Positions 57,804 through 64,000 of a DNA stretch of 64,000 nt are shown here, piece after piece (position 1 is the first letter of the stretch; every line of letters begins with the position of its first letter). Origin of the DNA: Aneurinibacillus danicus (GTDB lineage: Bacteria; Bacillota; Bacilli; Aneurinibacillales; Aneurinibacillaceae); assembly GCF_007991215.1 (NCBI RefSeq), contig NZ_BJXX01000069.1:1-64000 (forward strand). The letters are read 5' to 3'. The notes beneath the pieces are model-generated. The model saw only the letters and a list, made by a program, of their open reading frames with translations. It was not told where the DNA came from and did no database searches. Position numbers and translations under genes: made by a program.

Positions 57804-59086
57804 AAACGAAACGCTACGAACGGTTGAATGAGACGCTTTATTACGACCAATTGGACAATGGCCTGGAAGTATACATCCTGCCCAAACCCGGATTCAGCAA
57901 GACATATGCGACATTCACGACCCGATACGGGTCCATTGATAACGAGTTTCAGGCACCGGGCAAGGAGCGGATAAAGGTGCCGGACGGCATTGCCCACTTC
58001 CTTGAGCACAAGATGTTTGAAGAAGAGGACGGCGATGTGTTTGCTGAGTTTGCGGCGCACGGTGCGTCGGCAAATGCATTTACAAGTTTTGATCGTACAG
58101 CGTATTTGTTCTCGAGCACACAGGATGTGGCGCATAATGTGGAGACGCTGCTGAACTTCGTGCAGAAACCGTATTTTACCGATCAGAACGTAGAGAAGGA
58201 AAAGGGCATCATCGGCCAGGAAATTCGCATGTACGATGATGATGCGGACTGGCGGGTGTACTTTGGGCTTATTGCCAATTATTATCATAATCATCCGGTA
58301 AAGATTGACATCGCTGGCACGGTCGAATCGATTAGCAAGATTACAAAAGAGCTGCTTTATGAGTGCTATGAAACATTCTATCATCCGTCCAATATGCTGT
58401 TGTTCATCGTAGGGGCGGTGAACCCGGAAGAAATGATGGAGCTTGTGCGCAAGAATCAGGCCGGGAAGCCGTATGACAAACAGGCACCCATAAAGCGTTT
58501 CTATCCGGAAGAGCCGGAGACGGTGGCACAGAAACGTTCTGTTGTTCATCTGCCGGTCGGCATTCCGAAATGCCTATTCGGTTTTAAAGATAAGCGGGCC
58601 GGTCTAATCGGCGAAGAGTTGGTCAAACGGGAAGTGGCAACGGAAATTCTGCTCGATATTTTATTTAGTCCGAGTTCCGATTTGTACCAGAAGCTGTATG
58701 ATGCCGGATTGATTAACAACGGATTCAGCGCTGACTATTCGGGTGAGCCGCAGTACGGTTTTTCCATCATCGGAGGCGATACGAAGGACCCGGATGCGCT
58801 GGTATCGATGGTAGAGAGCGAGCTTAAAAATGTGCTCGCCAGGGGCGTTGATGAGGAGTCCTTTATGCTTTCGAAGAAAAAGAAGACCGGGGAATTTCTC
58901 CGTGCCCTTAATTCGGTGGAGTTTATTGCCAATTCGTTTACGAAATACCGGTTCGGCGGGACTGACCTGTTCGCCCGCGGGAATATCCTGGAAGGGATAA
59001 CGCTTGAAGATGTCAATGCGCGGCTGAAAGAACACGTCGATTTCGCACAGTTCTCAGTGTCCATCGTGACTTCATCCGAAGCATGA
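57800..59086 (+). CDS. ymfH: M16-family zinc metallopeptidase (YmfH type)
   Basis: The 428-residue partner has the inverted zinc motif HFLEH at 66-70 and the downstream glutamate in GQEIRMYDDD, probably Glu141, so it should be active. The second half contains the family R/Y segment FRALNSVEF-like LRALNSVEFIANSF. It overlaps the inactive subunit by 4 nt, and ymfI follows 27 nt later. In B. subtilis this pair is the same, ymfF-ymfH, upstream of ymfI. Substrates are unknown, though M16 enzymes of this type process peptides. Confidence 0.92.
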   Translation: MKTKRYERLNETLYYDQLDNGLEVYILPKPGFSKTYATFTTRYGSIDNEFQAPGKERIKVPDGIAHFLEHKMFEEEDGDVFAEFAAHGASANAFTSFDRTAYLFSSTQDVAHNVETLLNFVQKPYFTDQNVEKEKGIIGQEIRMYDDDADWRVYFGLIANYYHNHPVKIDIAGTVESISKITKELLYECYETFYHPSNMLLFIVGAVNPEEMMELVRKNQAGKPYDKQAPIKRFYPEEPETVAQKRSVVHLPVGIPKCLFGFKDKRAGLIGEELVKREVATEILLDILFSPSSDLYQKLYDAGLINNGFSADYSGEPQYGFSIIGGDTKDPDALVSMVESELKNVLARGVDEESFMLSKKKKTGEFLRALNSVEFIANSFTKYRFGGTDLFARGNILEGITLEDVNARLKEHVDFAQFSVSIVTSSEA

Positions 59087-59113
59087 CGGATCGTGAGCGG
59101 GAGAGGGGAAATA

Positions 59114-59848
59114 ATGAGACAACAGAGATACGCTTGCGTAACCGGAGCAAGCCGCGGCATCGGAGCGGCCATTGCCCTCCGGCTTGCCCGGGCGGGCTAT
59201 AATCTCACACTGCACTACAACAGTTCTGTACAGGAAGCGGAAGAGGTGGCGAAGCGCTGCGGTACTGAAGGAGCGGAAGTAACGCTGGTGCGGGCCGATT
59301 TAACGGCGCCGGATGGTGCCGAGCAACTGTACGGACAATTGCTGCAAGCGCCGGATGTGCTGGTACTGAATGCAGGATTGAGCGCATACGGGATGGTGCA
59401 GGATGTGACGACTGAAGAGTGGGAGAAGATGATGAATGTGCATGTGCGCGCGCCGTTTTTCTGCGCGCGCCTTGCCCTGCCTCACATGGTGCGGCGCCGC
59501 TTTGGCCGCATCATTACCGTATCGTCCATTTGGGGGCTTACCGGAGCGAGCTTCGAAGTACTGTATTCGACCGCCAAAGGGGCGGTTATATCGTTTACGA
59601 AAGCTCTGGCGAAAGAGGTGGCGCCGTCGGGCATTACGGTGAACTGCATTGCACCGGGTCTTATTCGTACCGAAATGATGACGGGTGCATTTAACGAAGA
59701 AGAATTGGCTGCCATTGTTGAAGAAATTCCTGCGGGTCGAATGGGTACCCCTGAAGAAATTGCTGCCCTCGCTGCTTTCCTTGCCGGTGACGAAGCAGGC
59801 TACATCAACGGGCAGATTATCAGCCCGAACGGGGCATGGTATTGCTAG
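59114..59848 (+). CDS. ymfI: Short-chain dehydrogenase/reductase (YmfI type)
   Basis: The 244-residue protein has the SDR nucleotide-binding motif VTGASRGIGAAIALR, NAG in VLVLNAGLSAYG, the catalytic Ser in VSSIWGLTGA and the YxxxK pair YSTAKGAVISF. It resembles 3-oxoacyl-ACP reductases, but its position in the ymf block suggests YmfI. The ATG at 59114 follows GAGAGGGG; the GTG at 59093 in the ORF would lie before it. The substrate cannot be told from sequence. Confidence 0.9.
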   Translation: MRQQRYACVTGASRGIGAAIALRLARAGYNLTLHYNSSVQEAEEVAKRCGTEGAEVTLVRADLTAPDGAEQLYGQLLQAPDVLVLNAGLSAYGMVQDVTTEEWEKMMNVHVRAPFFCARLALPHMVRRRFGRIITVSSIWGLTGASFEVLYSTAKGAVISFTKALAKEVAPSGITVNCIAPGLIRTEMMTGAFNEEELAAIVEEIPAGRMGTPEEIAALAAFLAGDEAGYINGQIISPNGAWYC

Positions 59849-59957
59849 GAGGGCAGGATCAAATTCTTTGAACATGTGAATAAAGCGCCTCCTTGCAACG
59901 CATGCTAACTGTGGAGGGCAGAATGCTCTTCACATGATCATGAAGGAGGAACACGAC

Positions 59958-60212
59958 ATGTCAGTCCTGGACAACTTTCAAGATTGGAAATCATTCTTGG
60001 CGCAGCGCGTAGCACAGGCGGCGACCGTTGGCATGGAAAAGGAAACGATGGAAAATGTGGCGTACCAAATCGGTAACTATCTGTCAAACCAGGTTGATCC
60101 GAAAAACGAGCAGGAACGCCTTCTCAAAGAGCTTTGGGATGCTGGCACCGAGGAACAGCGCCACGCAATGGCGGGCGCCATGATTAACTACGTGCAGAAT
60201 AAGAAGCAATGA
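59958..60212 (+). CDS. ymfJ: DUF3243 protein YmfJ
   Basis: An 84-residue helical protein (VLDNFQDWKSFLAQRV, MENVAYQIGNYLSNQVDPKNEQERLLKELWDAG) in the same order as ymfJ of B. subtilis. AAGGAGGA precedes the ATG at 59958. An ATG at 59934 would give a longer form with a weaker ribosome site, since AAGGAGG is after it. A terminator follows. Function is unknown. Confidence 0.85.
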   Translation: MSVLDNFQDWKSFLAQRVAQAATVGMEKETMENVAYQIGNYLSNQVDPKNEQERLLKELWDAGTEEQRHAMAGAMINYVQNKKQ

Positions 60213-60226
60213 CATCTTTCTCTCTT

Positions 60227-60250
60227 CCCCTCTTTTGCGAGGGGATTTTT
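60227..60250 (+). terminator. Terminator after ymfJ
   Basis: CCCCTC (60227-60232) and GAGGGG (60239-60244), then ATTTTT. Confidence 0.88.
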
Positions 60251-60290
60251 CCTTTTTCATGTTTTTTTATGCGTTTCATGCTTTTTTCTA

Positions 60291-60320
60291 TTGGAAGGAT
60301 TTTATTTTTTAGTGTAGAAT
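60291..60320 (+). promoter_or_regulatory. Candidate promoter for ymfK-rodZ
   Basis: TTGGAA (60291-60296) and TAGAAT (60315-60320), 18-nt spacer, 51 nt before ymfK. Confidence 0.5.
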
Positions 60321-60370
60321 AATGTCGTTATGGAAGAAGAATCAAACAGGGAAAGGGCGTTTTACTTGAG

Positions 60371-61171
60371 ATGGAAACGGAAAAACAAGATTGGTATCTT
60401 GAATATGAGATTCATAAAAATCGGCCCGGACTATTGGGAGATGTCGCTTCCATTCTTGGGATGCTGGCCATTAACATTATTACGATTAACGGGGTAGAAT
60501 CCTTAAACGGAACGATTAATCGTCGCCGTGGTATGCTAATCCAAACCGATGACGCAAAAAAAATCGAATTGTTGGGCAGCATATTGGAAAAGGTTGATAA
60601 TATAACGCTGCGCAAACTGCGCCAGCCTACGATATTGGATTTGCTTGCGGTTCGTCATGGCCGCTATATCGAACGGGATGCAGAAGATAAAAAGACATTC
60701 CGCTTTGTGCGTGAAGAAATTGGCGTCCTGGTTGACTTTATGGCCGAAATTTTTAAACGTGAAGGAAATCAGATGATTGGAATCCGGGGGATGCCGCGGG
60801 TCGGGAAGACCGAATCTACCGTTGCGGCCTGCGTATCCGCCAATAAACGCTGGACGTTTATTTCTTCTACGCTGCTGCGCCAGACGGTCCGCAACCAGCT
60901 TACCGTGGAAGAAATGAACGGCAGTCAGCATGTCTATATGATTGACGGCATTGTTTCCACGATGCGGAGCACGGAGCGGCATGCGATGTTAATGCGCGAG
61001 ATTTTGCGCATGCCGTATACAAAAGTCATTGAGCATCCGGATATTTTTGTGCGTGAAACAGAATACGAAATGTCGGATTTTGACTACATTATTGAATTGC
61101 GTAACCATCCCGAAGAGGAAATTACATACGAAAACGTTGAAACAGGATTCTCCGGATTGGACATTCCATAG
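60371..61171 (+). CDS. ymfK: DUF3388 protein YmfK
   Basis: The 266-residue protein has an N-terminal ACT-like part (YEIHKNRPGLLGDVASILGML), then a region with a P-loop-like GMPRVGKTEST at about 139-149 (GxxxxGKT/S). Family members are known as DUF3388 and lie between ymfJ and rodZ in B. subtilis, as here. The start is the ATG after GGGAAAGGGCG. The nucleotide motif suggests ATP or GTP binding, but no activity is known to me. The next gene, rodZ, starts 31 nt later. Confidence 0.88.
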   Translation: METEKQDWYLEYEIHKNRPGLLGDVASILGMLAINIITINGVESLNGTINRRRGMLIQTDDAKKIELLGSILEKVDNITLRKLRQPTILDLLAVRHGRYIERDAEDKKTFRFVREEIGVLVDFMAEIFKREGNQMIGIRGMPRVGKTESTVAACVSANKRWTFISSTLLRQTVRNQLTVEEMNGSQHVYMIDGIVSTMRSTERHAMLMREILRMPYTKVIEHPDIFVRETEYEMSDFDYIIELRNHPEEEITYENVETGFSGLDIP

Positions 61172-61202
61172 AAGAGAACCGGAGAGGCAGGAGGTGGATG
61201 AT

Positions 61203-62060
61203 TTGTCTGAGCTCGCAGAAGTGTTACGAAAAGCCAGACAGGAAAAAGGAATGTCGCTTGCCGAAGTACAGGAGGCAACCAAGATACAACGACGTTATCT
61301 GGAAGCGATTGAAAACGGCAATTTTGACGTACTCCCCGGGCACTTTTATGTTCGGGCTTTCATAAAAAGCTACGCGGAGGCGGTAGGACTTGACGCCGAT
61401 GAGCTTATTGGCCAGTACGCTTCCGAATTGCCGGAGCCGCCGAAGGTAGAGGAGGCGCCTCCTCCGCTCAGGCAGAGCCGACACGGGCGCAAGGAGCAAA
61501 GCGGAAACAGCAGCAAATGGGTTTCGCGAATTTTATTATATTTGTTTGCGATTCTTGTCATCGGGGTTATCTGGGCATCGGTGAACTATTTTCTAAAAGA
61601 TAAAGAACAGCCGGCTCCGCCGCCTGCGGCGCAAAAAGAAGCACCGCTGGATAAGAAAACCGATATTTTTGTTCCGCCGCCGGAAAATCCGGAGACGAAG
61701 CCGCAGCCGCCGCAGCAACCGGTCCAGCAGCCCGCAGCCGCCGGTAAGGTTACACCGCTGCCAAAAACGGGATCAACGATGAATTTCGAGGTGACCGGGG
61801 CGGATAAGATTACGGTTAAGGTTACGGCCAAAACGGGTGACCACTGGATGGACATTTCCGGAAAAGACGGCCTTATTACACAGCAAACACTGAAGGAAGG
61901 GCAAAGCCAAACATTTGAGGTGACACAGGACAAAGGTAACGAAGCGCTGCTGCGCATCGCGCGTGCACGTGACGTAGAAGTCGTGGTGAACGGACAGCCG
62001 ATTGACATGTCGCAAGCTAAGAAGACGGCTTCGCAGCGAATTAAGATTATACGCAAGTAG
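61203..62060 (+). CDS. rodZ: Cell-shape protein RodZ (YmfM)
   Basis: The 285-residue protein has an N-terminal HTH_25 domain (LRKARQEKGMSLAEVQEATKIQRRYLEAIENG), a basic linker, a single membrane helix (ILLYLFAILVIGVIWASVNYF at about 108-128), a proline/glutamine-rich linker and a C-terminal DUF4115 domain. That is the RodZ layout that links MreB to the cell-wall machinery. The TTG at 61203 is chosen because AGGAGGTG is at the right distance; the ATG at 61029 lies inside ymfK in another frame of the same reading window and is rejected. A terminator follows. Confidence 0.92.
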   Translation: MSELAEVLRKARQEKGMSLAEVQEATKIQRRYLEAIENGNFDVLPGHFYVRAFIKSYAEAVGLDADELIGQYASELPEPPKVEEAPPPLRQSRHGRKEQSGNSSKWVSRILLYLFAILVIGVIWASVNYFLKDKEQPAPPPAAQKEAPLDKKTDIFVPPPENPETKPQPPQQPVQQPAAAGKVTPLPKTGSTMNFEVTGADKITVKVTAKTGDHWMDISGKDGLITQQTLKEGQSQTFEVTQDKGNEALLRIARARDVEVVVNGQPIDMSQAKKTASQRIKIIRK

Positions 62061-62062
62061 GT

Positions 62063-62089
62063 CCCTGAGTTCTCAGGGGCTTTTCTTTT
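62063..62089 (+). terminator. Terminator after rodZ
   Basis: CCCTGAG (62063-62069) and CTCAGGG (62072-62078), effectively with a 4-nt loop, then GCTTTTCTTTT. It overlaps the -35 of the rimO promoter. Confidence 0.75.
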
Positions 62090-62116
62090 GACACCTTTTT
62101 TTCAGTATATTATACT
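62088..62116 (+). promoter_or_regulatory. rimO promoter (sigma-A)
   Basis: TTGACA (62088-62093), 17 nt, TATACT (62111-62116). Confidence 0.88.
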
Positions 62117-62164
62117 GGTAGATGGAAAATTAGACTCTTTTGTCTATCGGACGGAGGAAATCAA

Positions 62165-63505
62165 TTGGATAAAACAGCAACAAAAGAGAAAGTAGCGATT
62201 ATCACACTTGGATGTGAGAAAAACCTCGTCGACTCGGATATTATGTCGCAGTTGATCGATGAACGCGGCTACCTTCTCGTAGATGACCCGCAGGAAGCCG
62301 ATGTGGTCATTGTCAATACGTGCGGCTTTATTGACGCAGCGAAAGAAGAATCGATCAATACGATTTTGGAAGTGGCCGATTTGAAAGAGAGCGGCAATCT
62401 GAAATCATTGATTGTAGCAGGATGCCTAACGCAGCGCTACAAAGAAGTACTAATGGATGAAATGCCGGAGATCGATGGAATTGTCGGGACTGGCGATTTT
62501 GATAAAATCAATCAAATTATTGAAGAATCACTGGAAGGCAAGAAGCCAATCTTCGTGGGAAATCCGGCATTCTCTTATGAGAATGTAACAAGACGCAAGG
62601 TCGATGCAGGTACATACTCCGCCTATATCAAGATTGCGGAAGGATGCGACAACAAGTGTACGTTCTGTATTATCCCGCAGCTGCGCGGCGCATTTCGCAG
62701 CCGTACGATTGAATCCATTGTTGCGGAAGCAAAAGAGCTGGCGGCGCAGGGGGTAAAAGAAGTCAACCTTATTGCCCAGGATTCGACCAACTATGGATTT
62801 GATATTTATGGCGAACGTGTATTGCATAAACTTTTGCGTGAAGTATCGAAAGTCGATGGTATTGAATGGATTCGTCTGCACTATGCGTATCCGGGATACT
62901 TTACGGACGAGCTTATCGAAGAGATGGCTGCTAATCCAAAGGTATGCAAATATGTGGATATGCCGCTTCAGCATAGCGAGGATCGCGTATTGAAGCGCAT
63001 GCTTCGACCCGGACGCCAGCGTGACACCCGTGAGCTGGTTGCCAAGATTCGTGCCGCCGTGCCGGATGTGGCGCTCCGCACTTCCATTATTGTTGGATTC
63101 CCGGGAGAGACGGAAGAAGAGTTTGAGAATCTCAAAGCATTCCTGCGCGAAATCAAGTTCGATCGTCTTGGTGTATTTACATATTCCCAGGAAGAAGGCA
63201 CCGCGGCCGCTCGCTTAGAAGATCAACTGCCGCAGGATGTGATTGAACGCCGGGCGAATGAGTTGATGGAAGTACAGCGTGAAATTGCGAGCGAGCGCAA
63301 CGGCCGATTTGTCGGTAAAGTCGTTTCTGTGCTTATTGAAGGATACGACGGTAAGAATAATGTCTATATCGGCCGCTCGCAGTTCGATGCCAGCGAAATC
63401 GACGGAGAAGTGTTTGTAACTGGATATAAGGGAGAGCTGGGGCAGATAGTGCCGGTACGCATCACTCATTCGTACGATTTTGACCTTGCGGGGGAGGTTA
63501 TCTAG
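62165..63505 (+). CDS. rimO: Ribosomal protein S12 methylthiotransferase RimO
   Basis: RimO (446 residues) adds a methylthio group to an aspartate of ribosomal protein S12. An N-terminal UPF0004 domain binds one 4Fe-4S cluster through Cys17, Cys53 and Cys87. A radical SAM domain has EGCDNKCTFC with Cys161, Cys165 and Cys168 for the second. A C-terminal TRAM domain ends the protein (VSVLIEGYDGKNNVYIGRSQFDA). It uses TTG at 62165 after GGAGGAAA. pgsA follows directly; rimO before pgsA is not the B. subtilis order. Confidence 0.95.
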   Translation: MDKTATKEKVAIITLGCEKNLVDSDIMSQLIDERGYLLVDDPQEADVVIVNTCGFIDAAKEESINTILEVADLKESGNLKSLIVAGCLTQRYKEVLMDEMPEIDGIVGTGDFDKINQIIEESLEGKKPIFVGNPAFSYENVTRRKVDAGTYSAYIKIAEGCDNKCTFCIIPQLRGAFRSRTIESIVAEAKELAAQGVKEVNLIAQDSTNYGFDIYGERVLHKLLREVSKVDGIEWIRLHYAYPGYFTDELIEEMAANPKVCKYVDMPLQHSEDRVLKRMLRPGRQRDTRELVAKIRAAVPDVALRTSIIVGFPGETEEEFENLKAFLREIKFDRLGVFTYSQEEGTAAARLEDQLPQDVIERRANELMEVQREIASERNGRFVGKVVSVLIEGYDGKNNVYIGRSQFDASEIDGEVFVTGYKGELGQIVPVRITHSYDFDLAGEVI

Positions 63506-64000
63506 TTGAACCTGGCCAATCGGATTACACTGGCACGAATTTTTCTCGTGCCGGTGGTTATGATTTTTTTGCTCGTACGGTTTGATGACCTGGGAGCGAT
63601 CAAAGTCGGAGGCGTACATATTACATACAGCGAGTTTATTGCCGCTCTTATTTTTATTATTGCCGCTATCACGGACGGACTGGATGGGTATATCGCCCGC
63701 TCACGCAAGATGGTGACTAATTTGGGCAAGTTTCTTGATCCTCTGGCTGATAAACTGCTTATTTCTGCCGTGCTTATCTCGCTCGTAGAGATGCAGCGTC
63801 TGGACGCATGGGTGGCGGTCGTCATCATTAGCCGTGAATTCGCTGTTACGGGACTTCGCCTGGTGGCTGCTGCGGAAGGGTTGGTTATTGCCGCAAGCAA
63901 GTTGGGGAAATGGAAAACAGTGTTCCAAATTATCGCGGTCGCATCACTCATTCTGCAGAATTTCCCGTTCGAGACATGGCACTTCCCGTTCGCCACAATC
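63506..64000 (+). CDS. pgsA: CDP-diacylglycerol-glycerol-3-phosphate 3-phosphatidyltransferase, partial
   Basis: The last 495 nt encode the first 165 residues of PgsA, starting at TTG 63506 immediately after the rimO stop, behind GGGGGAGGTT. It makes phosphatidylglycerophosphate. The CDP-alcohol phosphotransferase motif D-G-x2-A-R-x8-G-x3-D-x3-D is complete at Asp60, Gly61, Ala64, Arg65, Gly74, Asp78 and Asp82. Membrane helices flank it (IFLVPVVMIFLLV, EFIAALIFIIAA, VFQIIAVASLIL). It is cut by the window end, with the last part of the protein missing. Confidence 0.93.
   Translation, partial: MNLANRITLARIFLVPVVMIFLLVRFDDLGAIKVGGVHITYSEFIAALIFIIAAITDGLDGYIARSRKMVTNLGKFLDPLADKLLISAVLISLVEMQRLDAWVAVVIISREFAVTGLRLVAAAEGLVIAASKLGKWKTVFQIIAVASLILQNFPFETWHFPFATI

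Noticed and set aside
1-64000. CRISPR array, tRNA, rRNA or insertion sequence with transposase
   Set aside because: I saw no regularly spaced direct repeats, no rRNA sequence, no clear tRNA cloverleaf and no transposase-like protein in the window.

Overview
The window reads as chromosomal DNA of a spore-forming Gram-positive bacterium of the order Bacillales. From gene content and order I would guess Aneurinibacillus or a close Paenibacillaceae relative, but no marker gene fixes the genus. The order cheR, aroC-aroB-aroH, trpEDCFBA, hisC, tyrA, aroA, TPR/ypi genes, qcrABC, ypjA-ypjD, dapB-mgsA-bshB1-bshA-cca-birA, panBCD, dinG, ypmB, aspB, asnS, dnaD is the Bacillus subtilis order with local insertions. 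Bacillithiol genes, a Spo0E-like protein and YpjB fit a sporulating low-GC Gram-positive.

Layout. 0.1-13.6 kb: cheR, then the aromatic amino acid supraoperon. An internal promoter, an 11-triplet TRAP site and an intrinsic terminator precede trpE. 13.6-20.1 kb: a candidate small RNA, a Spo0E-like gene on the minus strand, a catalytically dead amidohydrolase homologue, an ECF sigma/anti-sigma pair, a TPR protein and ypi-type genes. 20.1-24.1 kb: the menaquinol:cytochrome c reductase operon, with a diheme QcrC, then ypjA and ypjB. 24.2-31.4 kb: ypjC (minus), then a tightly packed ypjD to birA run. 31.4-33.8 kb: panBCD behind a structured, terminator-containing leader. 33.9-43.5 kb: a TPR protein, DinG with a four-cysteine cluster, Rex, an MTA/SAH deaminase, ypmB-like and a two-gene FtsH-like unit. 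43.6-49.8 kb: aspB, an orphan receiver-PP2C regulator, a secreted protein, asnS and dnaD. 49.9-56.5 kb: a more accessory stretch with pyruvate phosphate dikinase, an enoyl-CoA isomerase-like enzyme, a sulfurtransferase, a Hanks kinase, two repeat copies around a small HTH-like gene, and a 53-residue zinc ribbon. 56.5-64.0 kb: the ymfFHIJK-rodZ-rimO-pgsA block; pgsA runs off the end.

The most unusual element is a family of about 200-bp repeats with related TTTCTGTGAAAA-type ends and two strong internal hairpins. There are three complete copies (46.2, 55.5 and 56.1 kb), one cut by the window start, and one isolated end at 22.6 kb. It resembles a non-autonomous mobile element or a dispersed structured RNA, and two copies carry a short hydrophobic open frame behind a Shine-Dalgarno-like sequence. 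Other points to check are the FtsH-like protease that lacks its extracytoplasmic domain next to a small membrane protein that could supply one, the diheme QcrC, a hairpin between the Shine-Dalgarno and the start codon of mtaD, and a hairpin over the ypjB ribosome-binding site. All calls come from reading the sequence; no database search was run.
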